From NCBI RefSeq assembly GCF_028712425.1, contig NZ_JAQTQD010000005.1, forward strand, positions 1-56,054: 56,054 nt of DNA. The letters run 5' to 3'. The notes below the pieces were generated by a model. That model did not search any database. It was not told the origin of the DNA and saw only the letters and a program-made list of their open reading frames with translations. This document shows, one piece after another, positions 34,000 to 43,234 of this stretch. Numbering within the stretch: position 1 is the stretch's first letter; each line of letters starts with the position of its first letter. The position numbers were made by a program, and so were the translations under genes. This DNA is from Methanoregula sp. Lineage in GTDB: Archaea; Halobacteriota; Methanomicrobia; Methanomicrobiales; Methanospirillaceae.

Positions 34000-35400
34000 A
34001 TGTTTACAACCATGATGCAGGATTACCAGCAGGAACTAGGCGCAATACGGCAGCTTTTGAAGAAGAACCCGAATGGCATGAGTGTCACCGATATCTCCAG
34101 GGCGCTCAAAAAGAACAAGAATACCATTGGGCGTTACCTGGATATCCTGCTCATCTCAGGGCAGGTCGATATGAGGACCTACGGGATGGCAAAGGTGTAC
34201 ACGCTCTCCCAGCGCGTCCCGCTCTCCGCTATGCTGAGCTACTCAAAAGAACTCATCATGGTGCTGGACAACGAGTTCCGGATCATCGATATCAATACCA
34301 ATTTCCTTGCCCTGCTCCACCTCTCCCGGGAAGAAGCCGTCGGAAAGAACATCTCGTTCCTCCAGTCCCCCGAAGTGGATGTCCACGAGCTGCTGGAGAG
34401 CGTCTCAAAGGAGAGAAAAGAGGCGGAGACAACGGTCACCTTCCTCGTGAAAGGCAAAGGGGAGCGGATTTTCCACCAGAAATGCATTCCCACGGTGTTT
34501 GATGACGGGGGAAAAGGGATCACCCTGATCCTCGAGGATGTAACGGAACGTATCCTTGCCGAGCGGGAGATCCGGGAAAGCGAAGAGCGGTTCCGGATGA
34601 TGGCGGAAAATATCCGGGACGGGCTCATCATCCTTGAGAACGGGAAGACCATGTACGCGAATCATCGCATTGCCGAGATAACAGGATATTCCTTCAAGGA
34701 GCTCTGGGCGATGAACACGCTCTCCATAATCCCGCAGGAGTGCCGTGACGAAGTGACCTGGCGAATCCGGGATATTGAATCGCATCCTGAAACTCCAAGC
34801 GATCTCAAGATGTGGGTCATAAGGAAAGATGGCGAGAAGCGGTTTGTCTATGTCCGCATCAACGCTGTCCGGCACGGGACCATCCTCTACAATTTTGTCA
34901 TCTTCACCGACATAACGGAACTGAAAAACCAGGAGGCAAAAGTCTGCGAGAGCGAGCAGCGGTTCCGGATGATGGCAGAGAATATCCAGGACGGCCTCAT
35001 CATTGTCGAGAACGACAAGGTGGTGTACACAAATCACCGCATCAACAAGATCTCCGGCTATTCAGACAAGGAGATGATGACCATGGGACTCCACGGGACA
35101 ATCGTCGTGGAAGATGTATCCGGGGGAATGGCCGATGCTGGCCTCATCCCGCTTTCCGAGAAGACAAAGATAGAAGAGATTGTGAAAAGCGTCCAGCCGG
35201 ATTCCGGGGTCCCCGGCGAGTTCAGGATCTGGATCCGGAGGAAAGACGGGATCCCGCGGTTTATCCACGGTAAGGTCACCGCTGCCCGGAGAGGTTCCGT
35301 GACCAGCACCTACATCACGATTGCAGACATCACCGATTTTGCCGAACGGGAGAATGCCCTGCGCCAGCGTATCGATGCGCTCCAGGACCTCCTCCGCTGA
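34000..35400 (+). CDS. HTH-PAS sensor regulator
   Basis: This 466-residue soluble protein starts with a winged helix-turn-helix (about residues 8-65, LKKNPNGMSVTDISRALKKN, KNTIGRYLDILLISGQVDMR) and then has three PAS domains (about 75-185, 195-310 and 325-450), the last two clearly related to each other through the shared SE-RFRMMAENI-DGLI motif. There is no histidine-kinase or output domain, so it is a one-component sensor-regulator, a design common in methanogens. The ATG at 34000 follows a TATA-like TTATAAATTT (about 33954-33963) by about 37 bp; a TTG at 33964 is an alternative. It probably controls the divergent MscS-like gene, itself, or the downstream surface genes. Confidence 0.85.
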   Translation: MFTTMMQDYQQELGAIRQLLKKNPNGMSVTDISRALKKNKNTIGRYLDILLISGQVDMRTYGMAKVYTLSQRVPLSAMLSYSKELIMVLDNEFRIIDINTNFLALLHLSREEAVGKNISFLQSPEVDVHELLESVSKERKEAETTVTFLVKGKGERIFHQKCIPTVFDDGGKGITLILEDVTERILAEREIRESEERFRMMAENIRDGLIILENGKTMYANHRIAEITGYSFKELWAMNTLSIIPQECRDEVTWRIRDIESHPETPSDLKMWVIRKDGEKRFVYVRINAVRHGTILYNFVIFTDITELKNQEAKVCESEQRFRMMAENIQDGLIIVENDKVVYTNHRINKISGYSDKEMMTMGLHGTIVVEDVSGGMADAGLIPLSEKTKIEEIVKSVQPDSGVPGEFRIWIRRKDGIPRFIHGKVTAARRGSVTSTYITIADITDFAERENALRQRIDALQDLLR

Positions 35401-35489
35401 GACCGTCATGTGCCCATCTTGTTTGTCCGGCTGGAGTTCCGGAGTTAACTATTCATATGTATAACCCATAGGGGAAATGTTTTAATGCG

Positions 35490-36917
35490 ATGGAATTCAA
35501 CTTTAGTGAGACATCTGGAAAACAGCGAGAAATTCTTATGACAACAAAAAATTCCCTGACAGCCGGTTCCACAAGGACGACCGGAAAACCGTTGTACCAG
35601 GACATCGGGAGCCACAACTTCGTGTCCCTCCTGCTCCTGGCCGGCATTGCCGTGACATTTTTTGCCATCGCCCCGGTGAGTGCAGAGGATGGCACACAAT
35701 ACCTTGCAGGCAGCCCGATACTCTCTGCGGCCATCTCCGGGAACAACGAGCTCATGCCCGGAAAAGAGGTCCAGCTCGGGATCGTGATCCAGAATACCGG
35801 GACAAACCAGTTCAAGTTCGTCCGGTCGAATATCGTGAACCGCGACGACCTCCCGAATACAGCAAAATTCCTGACTGTCAGCCTTGGTGCAGGAGACTCT
35901 CCTCTCATCGTGAAGTCTGACCCGCAGCTGACCGGCGACCTTCCAGCAAGCAGCACTGCAACAGCGACATTCACTGTAAAAGTTCCCACCGATGCAGCGG
36001 CCGGAACGTACCAGCTACCGGTATCCCTGCAGTATACCTATCTCTATAATGCCGACCAGTATGGTTTCGACACGATCGAATACCGGTACAAATCCATGAA
36101 CGAGACCCTCACCATCCCCGTGAAGATCAAGTCGGACGTGCGACTCGATGTAGAGTCCGTACAGGTAAGCGGCCTCAACGCAGGGACCGAGGGCTACGTG
36201 ACCCTTTCTGTGAAGAACATCGGCCACGAGGATGGGAAGAAAGCCATTCTCTGTATTGCCCAAAACGATGGCAGCCCGGTCATCCCTACCGAGGGTAGCG
36301 CATATATCGGAGATTTCCCTGCCGGGGGGACGGCAAGTGCCATCTTCCGGACATCGGTTGACTCCGGTGCTGAGGAGCAGACCTACCCCCTCGATGTGTA
36401 CGTGAAATACGAGAACACTGACGGGGATACGGTCACTTCCGACATCGAGGCCATCGGAATCCCGGTAGGCGGAAAGATCAAGTTTGCCATCATCTCCGAA
36501 CCGCAGACCATTGCAGCAGGCCAGAAGAAAGTGATCACGGCACAATTCAAGAACACCGGCGGGGCAACCGCCCACCAGGCAGTCGGCCGGATCAGCATGG
36601 TCGATCCCTTCAGCAGCAACGATGACTCGGCATTCTTAGGAGACCTTGCTCCCGGAGAGACGAAAGAGGCCTCGTTCCTTGTTACCGCAGATGGTGCTGC
36701 AACCGTGAAGTCGTACGGTATCGATGCTGAGGTCCGCTACCGCGATGCCCTTGACAACCAGGTTGTCTCGGACCCCATCAAACTCAATGTTGAAGTGGTG
36801 CCCGCAAAGAGCCTCGTATCATCCCTCACCGGCAACCCGGTACTCCTGGCCCTGCTGGTCCTCATCGTCATCGCAGCTGCCGGGTTCTATTACTACCGCA
36901 GGAAGAAACTCCAGTAA
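35490..36917 (+). CDS. COG1361 S-layer-like surface protein A
   Basis: This membrane-anchored surface protein of 475 residues has an N-terminal signal region with a late hydrophobic segment (SLLLLAGIAVTFFAIAPVSAED at about 45-66), four Ig-like beta domains with the motifs GNNELMPGKEVQLGIVIQNTGTN, NAGTEGYVTLSVKNIGHED, AAGQKKVITAQFKNTGGA, and a C-terminal membrane helix followed by the basic RRKKLQ. It is closely related to the next gene (both start with a GSP-L-A-I-G-NE motif), so the pair arose by duplication. They precede an RND transporter, an arrangement often seen in methanogens. The start could also be the ATG 48 bp downstream. Confidence 0.85.
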   Translation: MEFNFSETSGKQREILMTTKNSLTAGSTRTTGKPLYQDIGSHNFVSLLLLAGIAVTFFAIAPVSAEDGTQYLAGSPILSAAISGNNELMPGKEVQLGIVIQNTGTNQFKFVRSNIVNRDDLPNTAKFLTVSLGAGDSPLIVKSDPQLTGDLPASSTATATFTVKVPTDAAAGTYQLPVSLQYTYLYNADQYGFDTIEYRYKSMNETLTIPVKIKSDVRLDVESVQVSGLNAGTEGYVTLSVKNIGHEDGKKAILCIAQNDGSPVIPTEGSAYIGDFPAGGTASAIFRTSVDSGAEEQTYPLDVYVKYENTDGDTVTSDIEAIGIPVGGKIKFAIISEPQTIAAGQKKVITAQFKNTGGATAHQAVGRISMVDPFSSNDDSAFLGDLAPGETKEASFLVTADGAATVKSYGIDAEVRYRDALDNQVVSDPIKLNVEVVPAKSLVSSLTGNPVLLALLVLIVIAAAGFYYYRRKKLQ

Positions 36918-36928
36918 CGGGGAAGAAC

Positions 36929-38263
36929 ATGGCCTATTCCCGTTTTTCCAGGACTTGTGGCAATGCTGCCCTTGTCGCAATCGCCCTCCTTGTCTGCACA
37001 GCCGCGGTCATTGTCCCGGCCTCCGCAGCAACAAAGTACGTTTCAGGCAGCCCGGATCTCTCTGCCAGCGTGACAGGCACTAATGAGTTCTTCCCGGGAG
37101 AGGATGCCACCATCACCATCCTCATCAGGAACACCGGTGTCAGTACCTTAAAACAGCTCAACCAGGGCACGATCGACTACGAGGACCTCCCGACAACAGC
37201 GAAATTTTCAACGGTCGGGCTCTCCTCCGGGACCGATGCCATCATCATCAAGAGCGACCCGCAGTTTGTCGGTGACATTCCCGCGGGAGGGGCAGGCAGT
37301 ACGGTCAGCTTTTCCGCCAAGATCTCCACGAACGCAACCATCGGCGAGTACCAGCTGCCGGTGACCATAAGTTACCAGGCCCCCGATATCAGGAAGCAGG
37401 AGGTCGCTGATGTCTACGAGTACTCCTACACGAAGACCAGTACGACCATCCCTGTCACTATCAGAATCAAACCTGAGGTGAAGATCACTGTGGTCGAAGC
37501 TATCCCTGACACGCTCAGTGCCGGCACCTCCGGGTATGTTGTCCTGAAGATCAGGAACGACGGCCCCGAGAGCGGCACAAAAGCGAGCGTGAAGCTCACG
37601 CAGAGCGGGTCGAGTGCAATCATCCCGACCGACAGCACCGCGTTTGTCGGGGACTTCCCGAGTGGTGGTATCATCTCCTCCCGGTTCAAGATTTCTGCTT
37701 CCAAGGACGCTGCTGACCAGATTTACCCGGTCGATGTCTCGGTCACCTATACCAACCGGGAGGGCGAGATCGTCACCTCCCGGAGCGAGTCCGTGGGAAT
37801 CCCGGTCAGCTCCAAGATCAGTTTCTCCGTAACATCCCCCGTTCCTTCTGTTTCAGCCGGTTCACATGATGCCATAGCGATCACCTACCGGAACAACGGC
37901 AACACCACGGTGCATGAGACCCAGTCACGGATAACCCCGCACGGGGGGGTCACAGCTGAAGGTACGGTCGCGTACCTTGGCGACATCCCCCCCGGGGAAA
38001 CCGCGACTGCCCTCTACGATATTGCCGTCAGCAGGGAGATGCAGCCGGGAACATACAACTTTGACAGCAAACTCCGGTTCCGTGATGCTCTTGGCAACAG
38101 CCTGGAATCCGACACCGTGCCAGTGACCGTCCAGGTGCTCCCGGCAAAGGCCGGTACCATCGCTGGAATTCCGACCACAATCCTGGTTGCGGGGCTCATC
38201 CTTGTGGTTCTTGCAGCCGGCATCGGGTATATGGCATACCTGCGGAAGACAAAACCGCAGTGA
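36929..38263 (+). CDS. COG1361 S-layer-like surface protein B
   Basis: This 444-residue paralogue of the preceding gene has a clear N-terminal signal (VAIALLVCTAAVIVPASAATKY), the GSPDLSASVTGTNEFFPGEDATITILIRNTGVS motif, three or four Ig-like domains (SAGTSGYVVLKIRNDGPES; SAGSHDAIAITYRNNGNT), and a C-terminal helix with basic LRKTKPQ. It starts 11 bp after the previous stop with GGGGAAG as ribosome-binding site, so the two are co-transcribed. It may act with the RND transporter encoded next, perhaps as a periplasm-like adaptor or surface receptor; the link is by context. Confidence 0.85.
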   Translation: MAYSRFSRTCGNAALVAIALLVCTAAVIVPASAATKYVSGSPDLSASVTGTNEFFPGEDATITILIRNTGVSTLKQLNQGTIDYEDLPTTAKFSTVGLSSGTDAIIIKSDPQFVGDIPAGGAGSTVSFSAKISTNATIGEYQLPVTISYQAPDIRKQEVADVYEYSYTKTSTTIPVTIRIKPEVKITVVEAIPDTLSAGTSGYVVLKIRNDGPESGTKASVKLTQSGSSAIIPTDSTAFVGDFPSGGIISSRFKISASKDAADQIYPVDVSVTYTNREGEIVTSRSESVGIPVSSKISFSVTSPVPSVSAGSHDAIAITYRNNGNTTVHETQSRITPHGGVTAEGTVAYLGDIPPGETATALYDIAVSREMQPGTYNFDSKLRFRDALGNSLESDTVPVTVQVLPAKAGTIAGIPTTILVAGLILVVLAAGIGYMAYLRKTKPQ

Positions 38264-38283
38264 GGGCACATGACGTTTACACA

Positions 38284-38297
38284 GGAGCAGCTGCTCC
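38284..38297. repeat. palindrome GGAGCAGCTGCTCC before the RND gene
   Basis: A perfect 14-bp palindrome in the 77-bp gap between surface protein B and the RND transporter. It may form a small hairpin in the transcript that separates the translation of the two genes, or be a binding site. Confidence 0.4.
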
Positions 38298-38340
38298 ACC
38301 CCCAACAGACACACTCCTGCAACACTAGTGAGGGCCGGGT

Positions 38341-40665
38341 ATGATCAAAGAAATATTTGAGAGCATCGCACATGCAATTATCAGGAGGCCAAAACTCGTG
38401 GCCTGCCTGCTTGTTGCAGTCTTCTGTATGGGTCTTTATGGCATGACCCTGCTCACCATGCAGACCGGGTGGGATACCTACGTGGACAAGGGCACTCCCG
38501 AAGGCGCCCTCCAGGCAAAATACAATCAGGAGTACAAATCGGATTCGATCATCCTCATCATCGAGGCGGGCGATCCACTCAGCCCGGATATTTTGACGTA
38601 TATCGATGACCTGGAAAAGGACATAAAACAGCAGCAGAATATTGAGAGTGTCAATAGCATCACCGATTACCTGAAGGCGTACAATGGTGGCATGCTCCCC
38701 TCCTCCAAGGAGGAAACCCTGCTTTTAATCAACGCCCTTCCCGAAGACCTGCGCTCCACGCTTTATCCCTCCAATGTCTTAACACTCATCCAGATCAAGC
38801 TCACGCCCGGCCTGTCCGAGAATGTGCAGAAGTCGGTACTGAACAATATCGAGTCCGTCATCGACACATCCCCCATTCCGCCCGGTGTGACCGTGGAGAT
38901 GTCCGGCTCCCCGGCATTTTCCCAGCAGATGGGTGAGGGCTTATCGAGCAACATGGGTATCCTCATTGGCGGGGCGATGATCCTCATGGTCATCACCATG
39001 GGCATCCTCTTTGCCTACGTCCGCCACCGCTTCATGCCGGTGCTTCTCGTAGGACTCGGCCTTATCACATCGCTGGGGCTCATGGGACTTGCCGGAATCA
39101 ACCTGAACATGGCCGTGATCGGGGCATTCCCGGTCCTGATCGGTCTTGGGATCGATTACGCCATCCAGTTCCATGCCCGGTTCGATGAAGAGGCGAGGAA
39201 GGGATCGCTTGACAAGGCGGTCTTCATGACCGTAACCCGTACCGGCCCTGCCGTGTTGTACGCGATGCTGGCCACCTCCATGGGGTTCTTGGCCATGTTC
39301 ATCTCAACCGTCCCAATGATCCGCTCGTTCGGGCTGGTTGCCATCATCGGTATCAACACCTGTTACTGGTTCTCCTGCATCGGCATGCCCACGCTCGGGC
39401 TTCTCTTAAACTACAAGCCCAAGCCGCAGACCGGGCAGTGCTACGCGGTCGGGACTGAAGCCTGTGACACGGTCATCGGAAAGGAGCAGAACAAAAAGAA
39501 GAACGGCTTCTCGTACGCGGATTTCCTGACCAGTACCTCAGTGAAGATTGCAAAGAACCCGGTCCCGGTCCTGCTCCTTGCAGGCCTCATAGCACTCATC
39601 GGCTTCCAGATCGACCCGACCATTCCGGTCAGTTCCGATGAGAACTCGTTTGTCCCCTCGGACATGCCGGCCAAGATCAACATCGACAAGGTCACCCGCA
39701 TCATCGGGGCAACCAGCACCGCAGACTTAATGGTCCAGGGATCGCGGGTGACTGATCTCGATACGGTGAGATGGATCAAGGAGTTCCAGGACTATGAACT
39801 GGCCCATCACAACGTGCTGACAGGCGCGACCAGCATTGTCACCTATATCCTCCAGTACAATGGCGGCGCGATGCCCAAAACCCAGGCAGAACTCGACACC
39901 GTCCTTGCGAAGATCCCGGAGAGCACGAAAGAGGCATACCTCAGCAGCCCCATGAACGGGATCATCCGGTTCAGCACCACCGACATGGAAATGATCCAGA
40001 TGAACGATCTCAAAGAGCAGATGGAAAAGGAGATCAAGTTCCTCGAACCACCCGTCGGGATCACAGTCGAACCGGCCGGGAGTTTCGAACTCTACACCAG
40101 CCTGCTCGGATCAATGTCGGAGTCTAAGGACCGGATGACCCTGCTCGGTTTCATCTTCGTCTTTGCGTTCCTGATCCTGGTATACCGCCACCTCCACGCG
40201 GTCTCCCCGATCATCCCGATCATCTTCGTTGTCGGCTGGAACGCAGTGATGATGTACCTCATCGGCCTTACCTACACTCCGCTGACGGCAACGCTCGGGT
40301 CCATGACCATCGGTGTCGCCGCCGAGTACACCATCCTGGTGATGGAGCGCTATGCCGAAGAGGAGGAGCGGCTGCACAACCCGATTGCCGCAATCCAGGA
40401 GAGCGTCCAGAAGATCGGCAGCGCCATTACGGTCTCGGGCCTTGCAACCTTCTTCGGGTTCTCGGCACTCTGCCTTGCCACCTTCCCCATCATCAGCAAC
40501 TTCGGCATCTCGACCCTGATCGCAGTCGGGTTCTCCCTTACGGGCGCAATCTTCATCATGCCCGCGGTGCTCTCGCTCATGGGGCAGCTGTCCGAACGGC
40601 TGGACTCAGGGAAAAAGAGACAGGGTGTGCCGCCGTCAGATGCCAACGAAACCCCGGCAGAATAG
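38341..40665 (+). CDS. RND transporter, MMPL/HAE3 type
   Basis: This 774-residue protein has the RND pattern: a first membrane helix (ACLLVAVFCMGLYGMTLLTM), an external domain (about residues 45-200), five helices (including IGLGIDYAIQFHARFDEEARKG with the family's conserved Asp), then the repeat of the same layout with the second helix near residue 405, external domain about 430-590 and the last five helices (GVAAEYTILVMERYAEEE). This two-fold internal repeat with no outer-membrane partner is typical of the HAE3/MMPL-like family. The substrate may be lipid- or hopanoid-like in related groups; in archaea it is unknown. It ends an operon with the two COG1361 proteins. Confidence 0.9.
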   Translation: MIKEIFESIAHAIIRRPKLVACLLVAVFCMGLYGMTLLTMQTGWDTYVDKGTPEGALQAKYNQEYKSDSIILIIEAGDPLSPDILTYIDDLEKDIKQQQNIESVNSITDYLKAYNGGMLPSSKEETLLLINALPEDLRSTLYPSNVLTLIQIKLTPGLSENVQKSVLNNIESVIDTSPIPPGVTVEMSGSPAFSQQMGEGLSSNMGILIGGAMILMVITMGILFAYVRHRFMPVLLVGLGLITSLGLMGLAGINLNMAVIGAFPVLIGLGIDYAIQFHARFDEEARKGSLDKAVFMTVTRTGPAVLYAMLATSMGFLAMFISTVPMIRSFGLVAIIGINTCYWFSCIGMPTLGLLLNYKPKPQTGQCYAVGTEACDTVIGKEQNKKKNGFSYADFLTSTSVKIAKNPVPVLLLAGLIALIGFQIDPTIPVSSDENSFVPSDMPAKINIDKVTRIIGATSTADLMVQGSRVTDLDTVRWIKEFQDYELAHHNVLTGATSIVTYILQYNGGAMPKTQAELDTVLAKIPESTKEAYLSSPMNGIIRFSTTDMEMIQMNDLKEQMEKEIKFLEPPVGITVEPAGSFELYTSLLGSMSESKDRMTLLGFIFVFAFLILVYRHLHAVSPIIPIIFVVGWNAVMMYLIGLTYTPLTATLGSMTIGVAAEYTILVMERYAEEEERLHNPIAAIQESVQKIGSAITVSGLATFFGFSALCLATFPIISNFGISTLIAVGFSLTGAIFIMPAVLSLMGQLSERLDSGKKRQGVPPSDANETPAE

Positions 40666-40676
40666 ATCCATGGCCA

Positions 40677-40697
40677 TGCCCCGGGTGTTCCGGGGCA
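40677..40697. terminator. bidirectional hairpin between convergent genes
   Basis: A perfect 8-bp stem TGCCCCGG/CCGGGGCA with loop GTGTT lies between the stops of the RND transporter and the HEAT-repeat gene. Its symmetry lets it serve either strand. Confidence 0.6.
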
Positions 40698-40716
40698 CTA
40701 TCCATTTCGTCTTCTT

Positions 40717-41259
40717 TTAGTCTTCTTTTCTGGCGTCTTCAACAATGGCTGGCACACCAGCCTCGCCCAGTTTCCAGAGCGTGAGCGTGGCGCAGGACCG
40801 GACGATCTCGTCAGCATCATGCAGCCGCTGCCGCAGGGGTTCGATGGCCGGCCCGCCAATCCGGCAGAGTGCCTGCGAGAGGAATCCGCGGAGCTCCGCC
40901 TCATCGGAGGCCATGGCATCGATGAGCGGGATAACGGCAGGCTCCCCCATCCCCCCCAGTGTCGCCGCAGCATAGCGCCGGAATGCCTGCGCCGGGTTGG
41001 CCTTCATGGCTTCAATGAGCGGCGCGATAGCTGGAGCGCCGATCCGGGAAAGGGCAACCGCTGCGTACCAGCGCCGGTCATTGTCTCCTGCCTCGCCGAG
41101 TTCTTTGAGCAGCGGGACAACCGCAGGCTCCCCGATCTCTTGCAGGGCCGTAACAGCAGCATGACGGACATCCAGGGAAGGATCGGACAGCCTCGCGATC
41201 TCCCGTTCAACTTTCTCCGCCACCGCCTCGGCCCTGCCCACATCGCTCATAGGTATCAT
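40717..41259 (-). CDS. HEAT-repeat protein
   Basis: This 180-residue protein consists of about five alpha-helical HEAT repeats of ~31 residues each, with the repeated pattern AVTALQEIGEPAVVPLLKEL, AAVALSRIGAPAIAPLIEAM, AAATLGGMGEPAVIPLIDAM, LSQALCRIGGPAIEPLRQRL. Such PBS-lyase-type proteins act as scaffolds or regulate partner enzymes; none is indicated here. The start may be the ATG at 41259 or the one 9 bp further in (MSDVGRAEAV). It is convergent with the RND operon and lies downstream of the DUF1646 gene's 3' end. Confidence 0.85.
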   Translation of the reverse strand: MIPMSDVGRAEAVAEKVEREIARLSDPSLDVRHAAVTALQEIGEPAVVPLLKELGEAGDNDRRWYAAVALSRIGAPAIAPLIEAMKANPAQAFRRYAAATLGGMGEPAVIPLIDAMASDEAELRGFLSQALCRIGGPAIEPLRQRLHDADEIVRSCATLTLWKLGEAGVPAIVEDARKED

Positions 41260-41373
41260 TGATCTGCGCAGTCCGTGCTATTGGTTGTTACGCTTTCCGG
41301 CAGGCCGCGTGCCAAAAGGATGAAAGAATCCCGCAGGAAGATTTCCGCAGGATGCCTTTTTCATCCGATCGGA

Positions 41374-42492
41374 TCACACAACGCCCAGCCAGGCAGGGAC
41401 AAAGAGAATGACAAAGAAGACTGCCATCAGCACAAGGCCGAGAGGGACGCCAACCCTCGCCCATTCGCTGCTGGTGATCCCCAGCTTGCAGGCCGATATG
41501 ATGTTGGGGATATTGCCGGGAATGAGCATTCCCCCCGCGATCAGCAGGCCCATCAGGGCGCTCGTGATCTGCTGGGAGGAGAGCGCTGGGCTGATCTCTG
41601 CTGCGGCAAGGGTAGCGTTGTCAAGGACAGCGGAGACGATATTGATCCAGTACAGGCCGGCAGACGGGATGTTGATGATATACTGGAGGATCAGCGGCTT
41701 GAATCCCTCTCCCAGGAAGACCAGCGCCATGATAAAGAGCCAGACCTTGCCGGCCCGGAGGAAGATCTCAAAGAGCGATTCGCGCCTGACGATACACTCG
41801 AGTTTCTCACCCGCGTTATGGCTCCGGGAGAAGAGAACAACCCCGACAATCCCCAGTGCAATGACGGCCGGGATGATGAAGATTGCCAGCCGGTCGAAGA
41901 GAAACAGGAACCCGGCATAATACGGGGGCCCCGAGAGCTTGGAGACAACAATCGTGGACAGCGGTTCTCCAAGCGGGGTAAGGCCGGCGCCAAGGCCGAT
42001 GGAGAAGCAGGAGACAACGGTCACCTCAACCTTGGCCTTCCGCACAAGTGGCAGGGCGTTGACAATCTCGACAAGGATGATTGCCGCAAGGATCGCAGAG
42101 ATGATGCTTGAGACCAGGCCGAGCACAACGATAAGGAGAAAGACAATCCATTTCAGCGGGACACAGTCGACCATTCCGACAATCGCTTCCTGCATCCTGC
42201 GGTGGAAGAGGTAGATCAGGAGGCCGACGATGAGGACGATCTGGACGATGCCGATGGGTATTCCCCCGATGTTTACGATATTCAGCGAGGAGAAGAGCGC
42301 TTCCTCAACAATCGCGATGCTCCAGCCGGTATGCTCCCCGGGAATGGCGATGAACCCGGAAAGCGTCAGGGCAGCGACACCACAGGCAAAGAGGAAGAGT
42401 TCGAGGTTCCGCTCAACACAACTCACGCGAAACGGGAGGATGAGCACCAGCGCGAAGATAACGAGGAGCCCGAGGTTTGCCAGCATGTCCAT
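41374..42492 (-). CDS. DUF1646 family predicted cation transporter
   Basis: This 372-residue polytopic membrane protein (about ten helices) matches DUF1646, an ion-transporter-like family predicted to move cations. Recognisable parts: IPGEHTGWSIAIVEEALF, FSIGLGAGLTPLGEPLSTIVVSKLSG (re-entrant-loop-like, near residue 175) and the C-terminal AVLDNATLAAAEISPAL plus GGMLIPGNIPNIISACKLGI, both similar to the ArsB/NhaD-type ion-transporter superfamily. GGAGAG precedes the ATG. It is divergent from the second ATP synthase, which may be a functional link in ion cycling, but this is a guess. Confidence 0.82.
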   Translation of the reverse strand: MDMLANLGLLVIFALVLILPFRVSCVERNLELFLFACGVAALTLSGFIAIPGEHTGWSIAIVEEALFSSLNIVNIGGIPIGIVQIVLIVGLLIYLFHRRMQEAIVGMVDCVPLKWIVFLLIVVLGLVSSIISAILAAIILVEIVNALPLVRKAKVEVTVVSCFSIGLGAGLTPLGEPLSTIVVSKLSGPPYYAGFLFLFDRLAIFIIPAVIALGIVGVVLFSRSHNAGEKLECIVRRESLFEIFLRAGKVWLFIMALVFLGEGFKPLILQYIINIPSAGLYWINIVSAVLDNATLAAAEISPALSSQQITSALMGLLIAGGMLIPGNIPNIISACKLGITSSEWARVGVPLGLVLMAVFFVILFVPAWLGVV

Positions 42493-42674
42493 ATTCTCTC
42501 TCCAGAACCGGACGGCAGGAACAGTCCGCTACTGCTGATTATACATCCGGGCCCGGAAGGTTAATGGATTCCCCTTCGTTACAGAAACGCGGGGATCTGC
42601 AGGGGTGGTGCAACAAGGTTTATATCCCCATGGCACGGTATAGGCAATTGATCAGCTTCGAAGGAGGTGCTGGT

Positions 42675-42872
42675 GTGGCACAGGACCTCATGAAAACAAT
42701 CGGTGCACTGCAGGACGCGGCAGTCGGGCGCTGCCGCAAGCGGATCGAGGATGCAGCACTGAAGGCGAAGGGACTTTTACGGGCCGGGGAGCAGGACGAG
42801 AGCGAGAAGCGTCCTGCAGAAAAACCCTCGTGCGGGGTGACCTCGGTCCTGAAACGGAAGCACGGACTATGA
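42675..42872 (+). CDS. small protein at the head of the second ATP synthase cluster (65 aa)
   Basis: I do not recognise this 65-residue protein. Its first half is an amphipathic helix (QDLMKTIGALQDAAVGRCRK), its second half is charged and ends in a basic stretch. The GTG start is preceded by a perfect GGAGGTG five bases away, and a TATA box GTTTATATC lies about 60 bp upstream (near 42617-42625). Its stop overlaps the ATG of the subunit H gene. It is therefore a true first gene of the H-I operon; it might be an assembly factor or an extra stalk subunit. No such gene precedes ahaH in the left-hand cluster. Confidence 0.65.
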   Translation: MAQDLMKTIGALQDAAVGRCRKRIEDAALKAKGLLRAGEQDESEKRPAEKPSCGVTSVLKRKHGL

Positions 42873-43210
42873 GGGGGGGAGAGGATACGGATACCGAACG
42901 GACGCTCCTGCAGCAGATCCGGGACAAGGAACAGGAACTTGGTTCCCGGATCGAGGGGGCGAGAGAAAAAGCCGATGCGATGATCGCTGCCGCACAGAGC
43001 GAGGCCGATGATCTTGTCTGCACGGCTGAGAGCATGGCAAAGACTTCCGCGGAAAAGGTCTACTGGACGGAGCGGGGGAGGACCGAGACGGAGATCACGG
43101 AGCTGAAGAGGGCAGCAGAGCTGGATACCGCCGCGGCAATCGCCCGGGCGGAGAAAAACGTCCCCGCTGCTGCCGATGCGATTGTCAGGTACGTGACCGG
43201 GGAACACTGA
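42869..43210 (+). CDS. ahaH: A-type ATP synthase subunit H, copy 2
   Basis: This 113-residue charged helical protein has the coiled-coil pattern of the peripheral stalk subunit H (ERTLLQQIRDKEQELGSRIEG; REKADAMIAAAQSEADDLV), and lies directly before the subunit I gene. It differs clearly from the left-hand copy in sequence. The ATG overlaps the stop of the preceding small gene (ATGA). It forms the stator stalk with subunit E, which in this cluster is encoded on the other strand about 8 kb away. Confidence 0.83.
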   Translation: MRGGEDTDTERTLLQQIRDKEQELGSRIEGAREKADAMIAAAQSEADDLVCTAESMAKTSAEKVYWTERGRTETEITELKRAAELDTAAAIARAEKNVPAAADAIVRYVTGEH

Positions 43211-43234
43211 GGGGCAAAAGGACGGTTGGACCGT

